Positions 51,957 to 63,380 of a stretch of 64,000 bases of DNA are shown here, piece by piece. Source of the DNA: Paramacrobiotus metropolitanus (Eukaryota > Tardigrada > Eutardigrada > Parachela > Macrobiotidae); assembly GCF_019649055.1 (NCBI RefSeq), contig NW_026570235.1, positions 558,001 to 622,000 on the forward strand, given 5' to 3'. A program made the position numbers and the translations under genes. The notes beneath the pieces were generated by a model. It worked only from the letters and a program-made list of their open reading frames with translations. It was not told the origin of the DNA and made no database searches. Each line of letters opens with the position of its first letter. Positions within the stretch are counted from its first letter, which is position 1.

Positions 51957-52726
51957 TTTTGAAGAAAGCGAAAGAGAATTTCACATTCTTACATATTAGT
52001 TAATATGGATATCCACAGTTTCAACTTTCACACTGTGGATAAATCATAATTCGATTGCTCCACATGTACATATGTACAGTACGCAATACAAACAGCCGTG
52101 TCCATAATCATTGGTGGTTGCGATCGATAGTATCCCACACCTGCAGGACTATACCATAGGAATGTCTACAGGTAAACAGGACCACTTTAGGAATTATGTA
52201 GGTTTGATTGATGGGTTCGCACAAAGCCTTTAAGCTTGTTAGTACATTACTACAGTATGTTACACATTTCTTGCATGCTACAGTGGGTACCGTTTCTATT
52301 TTACCTTCCAATAATTACGCCAAAAGAGCAAAAGTGGGAAAAATATTTGGGAGCGTATGATCCTGGAGGTTTCCGGCTTTCAACGAAAAGAAAAAGAGTG
52401 ATTAGGTCAACTCCGTTTGTTCCTTCTGTTCACATTGCAAAATTGCAGTATTACTACTGTCACTAGTAATACCGCCTGCGCGCAGCAGTATATTGAATTC
52501 TAGCCGACCACGCCTTTCCGGTTTGTAACTTTGTATACAGTAGCGCAAGTAACACCTAGATCGGATATCATCGCTATTGCTCAAATCCAGGGAATTCCGG
52601 GACGCACAGCTGGCGCACTCTAGAATTTCTCGCTTCTCCAGGCTTCTGAACCAAAATCCGGTTGAAAAGTTTTTCTCTAGAGCTTCGGCGAAGCTAGAGC
52701 GAATCTTACCGTGCACCAAGCCGAAA
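51957..52726. other. Intergenic region between divergent BBS7-like gene and PGK
   Basis: 770 bp between two ATGs on opposite strands, so likely a shared or abutting promoter. The PGK frame is open upstream to about 52577 but without an ATG. Two near-identical words, atccacagt and cactgtggat, form an imperfect inverted pair at about 52010-52045. I saw no BBS7 propeller sequence on minus here or through the PGK exons. Confidence 0.5.
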
Positions 52727-54755
52727 ATGTCGATCGGTAACAAGTTAGCCATTGATAAGCTGGACTTGAAGGATAAACGCGTCCTCATGCGGGTGGATTT
52801 CAACGTGCCCCAAAAGGACAATGGCGAAGTTGCCAACAACCAACGGTAGTTCTGCACAGATTTTCATCTCTTTAATTGGCGTTCATGCGAATGCTGCGGG
52901 TTACAGTATTGTTGCCGCGCTGGATTCTATCAAGTACGCCGTGGATCATGGAGCAAAATCCGTGGTTCTGATGAGCCACTTGGGTCGGCCGGATGGACAG
53001 AAGAAGGACAAGTACTCCCTGAAACCAATTGTCCCCGAGCTGGAGAAGCTGTTAAACAAGTGTGCATCAATCTGTTCATTCGTTTTTTTGTTGCACTGCA
53101 TTGAGTTATGACGGTTTAGGAAAGTGACGTTCCTGCCTGACTGCGTCGGAGCAGAAGTGGAAGAACACTGCAGCAAAGCGCAGAATGGTGAAATTATCCT
53201 CTTGGAAAATCTTCGATTCCACCCCGAAGAGGAAGGCAGTATGGTAGATGACTCTGGAAAGAAAGTGAAGGCCGATAAGGAGAAGGTGGAGCAGTTCCGG
53301 CAGTCGCTGACGAAACTGGGCGACGTTTATGTTAATGATGCTTTTGGTACTGCGCACAGAGCTCACAGGTACTGCAGCCGTTCGTACTGATATATCTATC
53401 TTTCCATTTTTCTTTTCACTGATATTTTATACGGAATTTCTGCTCTTCGTGTAAATATTTTTTTCACAGTTTTCTTAAGTGGCGGCACCACTTTTGTCGA
53501 GAAATTAATTGAAAATCAGTATGTGTCTTACTCTTTTTTTCTTTTTTAAGTAGTTCTCGTAGTTGTATAATTTTGTTTAGCATTTCCCATTTATTTTAGC
53601 TCCGTGGTGGGAGTGAAACACGATAAGAGAGCTGCTGGCTTCCTTATGAAGAAAGAATTGGAAATGTTTGCACGTTGCTTGGAGAAGCCAGATCACCCGT
53701 TTCTTGCTATTTTGGGAGGGTATGTTGAGACTTCTATTGCCAGCATGATGCGTGAATTCCTGTTGCGTATTATCATTAAAATTATTGTTAAAAATTCTGT
53801 TGCTGTTGTAGTGCAAAAGTTAAGGATAAGATCCAGCTTATTGAAAACTTACTGGATAAAGTGGATGAATTAATTATTGGAGGAGGCATGGCATTTACTT
53901 TCTTGAAGCAACTGAATGGAATGAAGGTACATACGTGTAGTGCAACGATTTGCAATAAATTCGGAAAGTTTTTGACTGGTGCAACCGTGCAACTGTACAA
54001 AACTGCACTGGTACATATACTGTTTTGCATAGGCTGTTTTTCTTAGATTGGAAACTCGTTGTTTGACGAAGAAGGATCGAAAATTGTGCAGAATTTGATG
54101 GATAAAGCCAAATCGAAGAATGTTCAGATCCATCTGCCGGTCGACTTCGTTACTGGCGATAAATTCGAGAAAGGTGCTAAAGTGGGCGCGGCAACGGCTG
54201 CCGAAGGAATTCCGGATGGTCAAATGGGCATGGATATAGGACCCGAAAGTATCAAAAAATTCCAGGAAGTGGTCAATAAGGCCAAACTTATTATCTGGAA
54301 CGGGTGAGCACTCGATTGTATAATAGTTTTAATTACATATTTTGCAGTTAGTTAGTTTGGTGTACCAGTATTGGAGCTTCACTATCATGTACATGATAGT
54401 TTTTATTAACCAATATTGTATTACAGTCCTGTTGGAGTTTTTGAATGGGATAGTTTTGCCAATGGTACCAAATCGCTTATGGGTACAGCTGTTGAAGCCT
54501 GCAAAAAGGGCGCTGTAGTGGTGATCGGTGGAGGGGACACCGCTACGGCAGCCGCCAATTTCGGTGCGGAAGATAAGGTCAGCCATGTTAGCACCGGAGG
54601 AGGGGCTAGTCTGGAGCTCTTGGAAGGTAAACTGTTCTGCTTTCACTTTCATATAAGCTGATTCGGGATAATTAGTTCTATAACTTCTATTACATTTCTA
54701 CCTGTTGATTGCAGGCAAAACGCTTCCTGGTGTGGCGGGACTGTCGGACGCTTGA
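52727..54755 (+). CDS. PGK: Phosphoglycerate kinase, eight exons, 417 aa
   Basis: Exons: 52727-52845, 52907-53059, 53120-53368, 53600-53719, 53812-53926, 54047-54303, 54427-54626 and 54715-54755; 1254 nt, the same 417-residue length as human PGK1. The enzyme makes ATP and 3-phosphoglycerate from 1,3-bisphosphoglycerate and ADP in cytosolic glycolysis. Substrate-site residues are present: [15 protein letters not shown], the RFHPEEE loop, [23 protein letters not shown] (across a splice), [39 protein letters not shown] and the C-terminal [20 protein letters not shown]. The ATG is the first in frame. Introns are 60-231 bp. It is complete, with no missing catalytic residue seen. Confidence 0.97.
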
Positions 54756-56373
54756 TAATCAAAACCTGTGTGGATGGATGCTTGGTGTTAAAATATTATG
54801 CTCGGTTTTCAGTTGGTGTATTACTCCGGTAGAGCTTTCGTACAAATGTTGGTTTTCAATGGTTTGCAAACTGTGCATATCTTTGCTATATGGTGGATTG
54901 CGGTCAGAGCTTAAAAATACAGCGTAAATTACTAAATATGCAGTTGAACGTGTGACTGCATTATTAAAAGTGGTGAAGTTATTAAAAAAACGAAAACGTT
55001 CGTGCTGTGCTTCGCTTGCGCTACTAAAAATTAATAATACACCAAATACATGCAAATTGCAAAGAGTTTGATCTAGATGATATTATTTTACTTTAACAGA
55101 CCGCGGGTGGCAGTCGGCTCCTGAAAAACTATGGAATGTGCAGCGACTTTTTATTATTTGCAGTCTGTGGCCCTGGAATGTGTACAATAATACATATGTG
55201 ACACAAAGCCCGTTTTTTCAAAAGAAGCCTGAGAAAATTTTAATATAGTTATGTTACTTGATTATTGTTACTGTACAAGTTTCAAATTTTTACGGTTAAT
55301 TGCAATTTTACCGTTGGCGTTATGTATTATGAATGTAAAATGATACATAACTTACAATTAAGTGATAAGTACTAGTGACTAGCGTGTATCTGTAGATAAG
55401 CCTAGATACGGTATTAGGGAAAATCCACTTTTGTCACACTTGGTAACTCTGGGCGTATGTGTATCAGTTTTGTAGAGAAAAAAATCTAGAATTTTTTAGA
55501 ATCTTCCAAATACAAAAAAACATAACGAATTTGATGCAAAAGTGAAAAAACTACCAATACACGCTACAGCATAGGGTCTATGGGGAAGCACGAAATTTAG
55601 CCGTGCCAAACAGAAAAGTAACTGAATGCGCACTGCCAGTAGCACCATTAGAATTCACTTCCGTTTGAGCTTATCCCGGTGTGCGGTAGCCCTAACGTCG
55701 CCCATCAACTTTCAGACGCTTTTAGGTCATCTTTGGCGACTTCCCAAAACTCAGAAAAAGCTTCATTTGCTAGACACTTGCAGTTTTATAAAAGTTTAAA
55801 CCTAATTTTTACGTTTTAGCTCAGGCAAACACAGTATAAAGCAGTCTGTCAGTATGCCATGGTTCGAGAACCTAACCGAGAAACACAACGTTTAAATGGT
55901 GGGTCACAGTTTCGAAGATTCGGAAGAACTCGGGGATTTCTCTCCAATAAGCTCGAAAAAAGTTTGAAGAACTTAATATTAAATATCATTTAAACTTGGT
56001 TTACTTCTACTTTAGGCCACTGATTCGAAAGATAAATGGAGAAGAACACTGGATTTCGCAGTGTGCAAGAGGGTCTACGACTGTTTGCACGGTTCGGCTT
56101 AGTGGTATTTCGGGCACACCATACACCATTAGAAAGAGCATGGAATTTGCTATCTGATTGGTGAGGTTTAATTACGATCCAATCAGAAACCCGACGGGCA
56201 GGGCGACGAGAAGTACGAGCATACAGTTTACGAGTACGAAGCACGGCTAGCAAGTCGGTTCCGGTTCAGAGTGGCTGAATATACACACGCTGTAATACCG
56301 TATCTAGATAAGCCATTGTTTTACTGTTTTTGGTGTGAGTGGGTTTCTGGCGGTTTATTTGAATTGTCGAGGA
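54756..56373. other. 1.6-kb spacer between PGK and the THAP gene
   Basis: This holds the PGK 3' UTR (no AATAAA; an ATTAAA-type variant lies near 54960) and the promoter of the THAP gene. A minus-strand frame of 87 codons at 55990-56253 has no recognised domain and no ATG-based gene structure. No repeat or RNA gene was seen. Confidence 0.5.
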
Positions 56374-57348
56374 ATGGGCGGTCGTCGTTGTTCAGCATTT
56401 GCCTGCCCAAACGTTCGGCCAAGCAATCAGTCAACAATCTCTTGTGTTCGGACGTTTCATAAGTTTCCTGATCCCAGACACGATGCATATCGACGGTCGC
56501 TGTGGATCGCTTTCATGCGGCGCGGTCCTTCGGGGAAACCCTCCACTTATTCATATCTGTGTTCTGACCATTTCCTTAAAGACTGTTCTGAAGAAGGTTG
56601 TACAGAACGTTTGAGACTGAAGTCCACTGCAGTGCCAACTATCGCGCCGGGTCATGCTGCATTACAGCCTGCTGGAATCTTGGGCGTCGAACCTAACTCT
56701 AATTTCGCCAACCACTCACCACTGCTCGACAGCAGCAAGGAATTCAAGCCACTGGTTCTGAGACGCGGTAAACGACTCCTCCACGCAACCAGTGATGCCC
56801 AACGCTCCAAGAAGAGCAGCAATTCCGACGAAGTAGATGATTACATTTCTGAAGATGCTTCCACTGGGGAAACTGGACGCAAAGATGTTTGCACACAGAA
56901 ACCCGAAATTGAGTGCAAAGTAGTTGCACGGACAGTGGAAGATTTGTTCGATTATACGAGGCTGGAGAGCAATCTGGATCTGGTGCGCCTTCCACCGTTT
57001 TGGAACGCATGCGTATTGGAAAAGGGAAGCACGGTTGTCTTTCTGCGACTGGATCCTGATACCTTCGAAACCCTTTTTACTGTCGCAGTTTCGGCTCGGC
57101 TGGAAATAAAGATTCTTGTGCGGAATCGCCCGTACACTCCCGGAGATTTTTCGGTTCGCAAAGTGGTCAGCTTCCAGACTATTGCTGATTTGGCGTTCGC
57201 CTTGGAAACGAGCACATTATGCCCATTGTCGGAAACAAAGCTAACAAATTCCCACTGTGATCTCGCATACCGCGGAAAAAAGGTGAACTGCCCATCGTGC
57301 AAAAGATTTTGTCAACTGCATGCGGCTGCCCAGGAATACGGGGCATGA
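56374..57348 (+). CDS. THAP zinc-finger protein with an unrecognised C-terminal region, single exon, 324 aa
   Basis: The first in-frame ATG at 56374 gives 324 residues ending with TGA. Residues 1-90 are a THAP DNA-binding domain: CSAFACPN (C6, C11), the FHKFPDP block at 29-34, a Trp in the LWIAFM helix, YLCSDHF (C63, H66), and the closing AVPTI box at 86-90. The C2CH zinc ligands are therefore complete. A basic stretch with LRRGKRLLHA follows near residue 128. Residues about 185-305 look folded (FWNACVLEKGSTVVFLRLDP), and the tail has a Cys/His cluster CPSCKRFCQLH. I do not recognise this C-terminal part. THAP proteins are sequence-specific DNA binders, and some descend from P-element-like transposases. 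No transposase catalytic motif or terminal repeats were seen, so a domesticated origin is only a possibility. Confidence 0.85.
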   Translation: MGGRRCSAFACPNVRPSNQSTISCVRTFHKFPDPRHDAYRRSLWIAFMRRGPSGKPSTYSYLCSDHFLKDCSEEGCTERLRLKSTAVPTIAPGHAALQPAGILGVEPNSNFANHSPLLDSSKEFKPLVLRRGKRLLHATSDAQRSKKSSNSDEVDDYISEDASTGETGRKDVCTQKPEIECKVVARTVEDLFDYTRLESNLDLVRLPPFWNACVLEKGSTVVFLRLDPDTFETLFTVAVSARLEIKILVRNRPYTPGDFSVRKVVSFQTIADLAFALETSTLCPLSETKLTNSHCDLAYRGKKVNCPSCKRFCQLHAAAQEYGA

Positions 57349-57848
57349 TTGTAGTTAGTATCATTTCGGTCTACCGCGGTGATTCAAATAGTGGCTGTGA
57401 TATTGTGGACCTGCCTGTTGGGCTCAGTTCACAAGAATTAACTGGAAACGCTTATCTTCTTTGGATTTTCTGAGTCGTTGCAGAAGCAACTGATGGCTGT
57501 TATGATCTTGCTAAACTTTTCTAAAATTCCTGATTCCTGAATCTTCTGTTGCTGCCTTTTTGTACATAAATGTGGAAGCCATTTCGCACGAAGTCGAAAT
57601 AAATACAGGAGTTGCGATCCTCAAACCCGCAGTCGTGGTCAGTTTTGTACGTACAGATATATCTATATATGAAGCAACAACGGGAATAACAATAATTCCG
57701 GCTTTTCAAAACTTGTTAACTTTGAATAGGTTACACGCACGAATCGGCACGATTATTGACTACGAAACCATAGACAACAAAAGTCAAACAAAATTCGATA
57801 TTTAACACAAGCAACAATTCTGAACACGCAATCTTCGGTTCATCCACT
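57349..57848. other. Shared 3' region of convergent THAP and PWP2 genes
   Basis: 500 bp between opposing stop codons. An AATAAA at 57598-57603 on plus probably serves the THAP gene. An 81-codon plus frame at 57560-57805 has an overlapping open frame on minus, no recognised family and lies in the expected UTR. I treat it as noncoding. Confidence 0.55.
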
Positions 57849-60800
57849 TCACTCCTGCATCACAGATTCTGTTGTGGAATCAGCTTGCGCCAGTTTCATC
57901 AAAACTTCGGCATATTTCAGCGACGAGGCATTTCGCTGGGCGCTGAAAAAAGATTTGATATTTGTTACAAACAGTGTTTCCAAAAGATGACACTGTGATA
58001 ATCAGACGATCATTCAGTCAATATATAAAGAAAGCGTAATACAAAGTACTACAAATACAATAACAATTTAATTTTCTTACAGTTTGAGAAAGTCATCCTT
58101 TTTTCTCATAAGAGCTTTCTGCAGTAGATGCAGCAGGGGCATGATGGCTGCAGAATTTCTTTTCAGTGCCGCACCGTACTCGAATAGCAGTGTTTGAATC
58201 CATGTCAAGTAAAACTCCAAATGGCGTGATCGATCCAATTGCAAAGCGCAAAACTCAAGAAGCACCCGGGCATATCGTTCGCCGATAGCATGGCTGATTA
58301 AGGGTACTGCAACAAAGATATTGCTGCGCAGTGCACATATAAAGAAAATATGGTAACCAAACACCATTTACTTTCAGTGACGGGAACCGACTCCACAGCT
58401 TCTGTCGTCAAATTTAGCTCGTTCAGTCGTAATGCCATGATGACTGCCCGGCCATAATCGCAAGGTACAGAGTGCAAAGCGTTCCTGACACTTTCTGGCG
58501 TAATGGAAGGGTCAAGATCGAAAGGATCAAATAATTCGTCTGTGTGTGTTGAATATACTAACAGGCCTTCCGTTGTGCAAGCAGCCCAAGATTGACCTGC
58601 AACAAAGCGAATATCCTTTAGAAAAGGAAAAACATAAATATAAACCATTAACAGCTACTTCACAGATTGCAGAGTAAAGTAACTACCACAAATTACGGGC
58701 TGCAATACCATATCTGCAAAATCTATGCGAACAAGGAAAGCAGTTCCTCCGTTTTTCACTTTTTTGTTGTACTGATACGAGCTGCACCACTGCAAACTAT
58801 ACCATAAGTGTAAATAAGTTATTGTCTAATACTAAGAACGCTAATCACTAAAACAGGGAAGAAAATCGAAAGTTAAGTACCGGTTGGTGAAAACTGGACG
58901 GAGTAGACCTTGACTTCCGGCTTAAAATGGCGTGAAGCCATGTCGCCAGATTTCACACCGGGCAAGCTGAGTGTTCGGCGATCCGAATCATCTTCCTCCA
59001 CATCCATCATAGCACGGGCACCGAATTCAGTATTCGTACGGCGACTGAGGAATTCCTGCAAAGTTTCAGTAAGCACAAACCGCGTTTACGTACTCGTACT
59101 AAAAAACCGAAATCCTTACCGTCAGTCCGGTGAATGACCAATTTTTTGATACTTCGAACCGGCGAAGTAAAACGTGTTCCTTCGCGTGATAAATACAGAT
59201 ATACTTCGTCTGACCACCTATTAAGATCCAAGAGCCATCCGCTGAGTAACACAAAGTTGTAAACGACCTGCAACAGGTATTATTACAGCGAATACAGCAC
59301 CAGTAAATCTTTTATGGAAATAATGGAATGCATCTACAAAGGTTTAAATGAATGAAATTACAGAGATAATTAGGATAGTAATCGATAGCTTACCTTCCCT
59401 GGGATGCCGTTTTGGCTGATACCATATCGGTTTCCCGGCGAAAGCGGCCAAGGTCAGCTTTAGCTTCAATCAGCCCGATTTGTAGTGAAGAAACGGGCTC
59501 GTAAAAATGAATGGTACAATTCAGAGCACAAACAGCCACTTCACTGCCGTCTGGTCTGAAGGCAACGGCCAAAACTGAAACAGTCTTAATCAAAAACATA
59601 ATCCAAAACAGCTATTTAATTTCCGCAATAATTTATTTACGTACCCTCAGAATGTATACGGATGGTTTCCTGCTGCACTTTGCTTTTAAAAATGTCCCAA
59701 ACACGAACAGTTTCATCCCATGACGAACTAACCAAGAGCTGATTGGCGCCACAATTACCAAAGGAGATGCCGCTAATGGGTGCCTCATGACCGCTTAGAA
59801 TCTAAAATATCCCCATGCTACTACTATTCCGAATACAGATAACGCAGAACCCAAGCTCACCTCCATCAAATGTCCATTTTTCATCGACCAGACAAATATT
59901 TCAAAAGAATCTTGACTTCCTGCGCAAACCACATCACCACTTGAATCCACTGCTAAACAGCTAAACTGCGCAGGACGCGGCGAAGTAAATGTGCGAAAGT
60001 TTCGATAACTAAAACAATACGTCGAACTTACAGTATGGTGACTACTGTAGTGGCTGAGCAAGTAAAAACCTACCGTATTGTATCAAATGCACGCACTGTT
60101 CCGTCTAATGATGACGAAATTACTGCTTTACCGCTTTGAGCGACTTTTACCGCGGTAGTGGCAGCTGTGTGTTCCGAAAATGTCACAAAACAAAAGCCCG
60201 AAGAGGTATTCCACAGCTTCACCTGTAAGAGTGGCTCTAATTACACATACGAAAAATGGCCAGAAACGAGTTAAATATGTGCAATCACAAAAATATTATA
60301 ATCAAGGTCAGGTACAGTAATCTTAATTCCGCACCTTCCCATCTGCTCCACCTGTTGCTAAATACTGGCCATCCGGGGAATATTCCAGCGCCAGCAGCTG
60401 ATCATAGTGTCCTTGTTGTTTCAAAACAAAGCATTGGCTCTGCCATTCCCACACCACCAACTGTCCGAGATCACTCGTACCCAGTGCTAGCCAGTCTCCA
60501 GCCCGATTAAAGGTTGCAGTTGTTATGCTTTGCTCGCCCAAACTAGAAAAAACCTTGATGCTCATCATATGTGATCACAAAATACAGAATCAACAATTAC
60601 CTACCTTAGAGAATGCAGCATGATGAAATCGGGCAACTCATGCAGAAAAAAAGATCCGTTGGAGAAAAACCGAGAATAAAAGCTCATCAATATCAGTTCA
60701 CCGAGTTCGTTGTTTCCGCTGTCCATTACAGAGTAACACAACTGAACCCGAAGTAGTAATGGATTTTTCGAACACTAAATCCAACGCTGAGAGGAAAGCG

Positions 60801-61775
60801 AACAAGCTTATTAGTGCTATCACGGTAGTATCACCCAGTAAAAATCAAAAAAGAAAAGCTATTCTGGTAGCATGGTCATAAAAAATAAAAACCGCCAAAA
60901 TACTGAAATTTCAATTCTGGCCCATTCACAAACGGTTGAAAATATCTTTTTCAGACAAAACGTTATCAAACGTAACAAAACACTTACTTTCCATCCGGGC
61001 TGAATTTGATATCCAAAACTTTCCTGTTAAACCGATGCCGGTGAAGAATGGACTTGCTTATTAAACTGATAAGCAGGGCTTCACCATCTTAAAAAGTAAA
61101 AAAAGTGGCAAGCTTGCACGGTCAGTTTATACGGACGAACACAATTTATTTCACGACACAGGTACTTTTTAAAAGGCCAATTCAAGCGAAAGCGCACAGC
61201 AGCGCAAACGTACCTTCTGTCACGCCGAGCAAGATTATTCCATTCGGAGACAATGCAATAACGTCAAAACTTTTGTGGGCTTCAAATGGAAGAGTTTGCG
61301 ACTTATTCCTATAAGAAAAATCCGATACTAGAAACCTTATACAAATAATTTGCGATGAACTGAGTGGGAGATTGGTATTCGTTCCGGCCAGTATCGACAT
61401 CCACAGAAAATCTAACATTAGTAAAGGATTAAAATCCAAAGGAATTGGTGCTTACTGCTTCAAATCAAAAGCCGTAACGCGGTTTCCAACTGGGCTCAGG
61501 AGCCGGTTGTCATCAGCTGTGAACACCAAATTCCCCTTGTGATATACGGTCCCCAAAAGGTTCGAGAACTGCAACCAACAACGATTAATGCCTTTGCTCC
61601 GTTACCGTGAAAGTTGAAACCCACAAAAAATGATCTAAAAAACTCGGAAAGTGTAACATTTAAAATCATGCATTAATGAAAACGCTGCAATACGTCAAAG
61701 TCGTGGACAAAACTTTCATCTGCTGCGTTGCAACATTGAACAATAAACGTTGCATACCTTGTAAGCGAACTTCAT
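57849..61775 (-). CDS. PWP2: PWP2 (UTP1), SSU processome WD40 protein, missing part of its first propeller
   Basis: Exons on minus: 61758-61775, 61456-61568, 61214-61308, 60988-61087, 60605-60718 (start uncertain), 60335-60542, 60074-60222, 59861-60008, 59645-59801, 59394-59574, 59120-59267, 58881-59055, 58372-58596, 58081-58306 and 57849-57942. This model gives 2151 nt, 716 aa; human PWP2 is 919. It starts MKFAYK then FSNLLGTVYHKGNL. Strong matches include GQLVVWEWQSQCFVLKQQGH, YSPDGQYLATGGADGKV, YRNFRTFTSPRPAQFSCLAV, SQDSFEIFVWSM, SRHFKPEVKVYSVQFSPTG and RSRHLEFYLTWIQTLL. PWP2 belongs to the UTP-B complex that handles pre-18S rRNA in the nucleolus. Between FSPDG (exon 4) and FLHELPDF (exon 5) about 200 residues of the usual protein are absent, with only about 270 bp of intron between. 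Exons 4 and 5 join in frame only by using the weak acceptor at 60718. Confidence 0.92.
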
Positions 61776-62624
61776 TCTCGCGGCTGCAAACTAAGATCAA
61801 TTGAAAATTCAAGACATACACTGGCTATGCTGCGTTGAACTACGACGATCACAAAAGATCGCGAAAGATCACAGCAAAGAAAAGCTGAAAAAATCTATAA
61901 AAAATCAAAAAACCATGTCAGCGGTTTCCAGACTTTTGTATTTCAGATTCCCAATATAAACGTGTGATCGCAAGTTGAACAAATGCATAGTCGCTCTGTT
62001 ATTGCGCAATGAGATGGTAAGCCACACCCCTGTAACCAAATGGCTGAGACGATGCCACTCCACTACGACTTTTCAACTGCCCTTTCTGCTTCACGAGTTT
62101 CATTTACAATAATAACGATTTGCTTTACAGATCTTCCGCCCTCTTTAAAAAAATTAAAATCATTTCAGCTCTTGAATCAAGCTGCAGCGGCACGTTCAGA
62201 CTTCGAACGTTGCCTACTATTGATGTTCGAGCAGCAAAAACGTATGGTGACTTGTGGAGTATGGTGTTAACTTGCAGCTGGCTGGAGGCGCTCGCCGCTC
62301 GGGAGGGGTACATGCTACCGACTAAACGTAAAACGAAGCAGGCACAGACTTCTGGCATCTCTGTTTGTCGCCCACACCAGACTTGTCGTAGAAATTACAG
62401 TTTCCTTTGGGTTCATGCAGTTTTAGTTCTTAATTTTATTTTCTTGTTATATCGCAAATCCTGAGCTACGTACGACTCCTTGCGGTTCATCGGAGTGATC
62501 GGTAAGTTCAGCCTGAACATGTCCTTGAAAGGTGGAGAATTACAGTCAAACCGTGCTCACGTGAGCGCATGTGGTCGTTTTGCAGGTTTTGCTACTGTGC
62601 AAATATTTTTGGAATCTGCGCAAG
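61776..62624. other. Intergenic region between divergent PWP2 and ATP6V1D
   Basis: About 0.85 kb between the two ATGs, so probably both promoters. On plus, a likely 5' UTR intron of ATP6V1D runs from gtaagt at 62512 to tgcag at 62585. The open frames at 62040-62464 overlap on both strands and match nothing I know. Confidence 0.5.
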
Positions 62625-63380
62625 ATGTCGGGAAAAGACGAGAAAATCAATATTTTCCCCTCGCGTATGGCGTTAACATTGATGAAGACGCGTCTGAAGG
62701 GAGCACAAAAAGGGCATTCGCTGTTAAAGAAAAAATCAGACGCGCTCACAATGCGATTCCGTGCTATCTTGGGCAAAATCATTGAAACTAAAGTGCAGAT
62801 GGGAGAAGTGATGAAGGAAGCCGCGTTCTCACTGGCGGAAACGAAATTTGCTGCTGGTGACATCAACCAGACGGTGCTGCAGAGCGTGGCGAAAGCCCAG
62901 ATCAAAGTGCGCACAAGAAAAGACAACGTTGCTGGTGTGAATTTGCCAGTTTTTGAGCATTTTGTGGAGGGGGGCGACAGCTACGAGCTGACGGGGATTG
63001 CGAAAGGTGGTCAGCAGATCGCTAAGCTGAAGAAAAATTATCTGACCGCCGTGAAACTGCTCGTGGATTTGGCATCCCTTCAGACATCCTTTGTAACACT
63101 GGATGAAGTTATTAAAGTGACCAATCGACGTGTCAATGCCATTGAGCACGTGATTATCCCCAAAATTGAAAGGACTTTGGCTTACATCACCAGTGAATTG
63201 GATGAACGAGAAAGAGAGGAATTCTTCCGACTGAAAAAGATTCAGGAGAAAAAGAAACAAGCAAAAGATAAAAAAGAGAAGAAAAAACAAGAACTCTTAT
63301 CACAGGGAGCGTTTGCGGAAGATATTTCCGAAAAGACAATATTAGACGATGAAGTGGATCAGGATGTTCTGTTCACATGA
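62625..63380 (+). CDS. ATP6V1D: V-type proton ATPase subunit D, single coding exon, 251 aa
   Basis: The ATG at 62625 ([20 protein letters not shown]) gives 251 residues; animal subunit D is about 247. Subunit D is the central rotor stalk of the V1 sector and couples ATP hydrolysis to proton pumping across endomembranes. Diagnostic sequence: [20 protein letters not shown] near the N-terminus, [15 protein letters not shown] in the middle, and [20 protein letters not shown] near residue 190. Both ends are long coiled-coil helices, as expected. The Lys/Glu-rich segment [14 protein letters not shown] is typical. The reading frame is open 18 codons upstream, but no other ATG is there and a splice acceptor sits in it, so the chosen start is secure. 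The gene is intronless within the CDS, unlike its neighbours. Confidence 0.96.
   Translation: MSGKDEKINIFPSRMALTLMKTRLKGAQKGHSLLKKKSDALTMRFRAILGKIIETKVQMGEVMKEAAFSLAETKFAAGDINQTVLQSVAKAQIKVRTRKDNVAGVNLPVFEHFVEGGDSYELTGIAKGGQQIAKLKKNYLTAVKLLVDLASLQTSFVTLDEVIKVTNRRVNAIEHVIIPKIERTLAYITSELDEREREEFFRLKKIQEKKKQAKDKKEKKKQELLSQGAFAEDISEKTILDDEVDQDVLFT

Noticed and set aside
52402-52857. 151-codon minus-strand open frame across PGK exon 1
   Set aside because: It is antisense to the PGK N-terminus and promoter, shows no family resemblance and does not match the missing BBS7 propeller.
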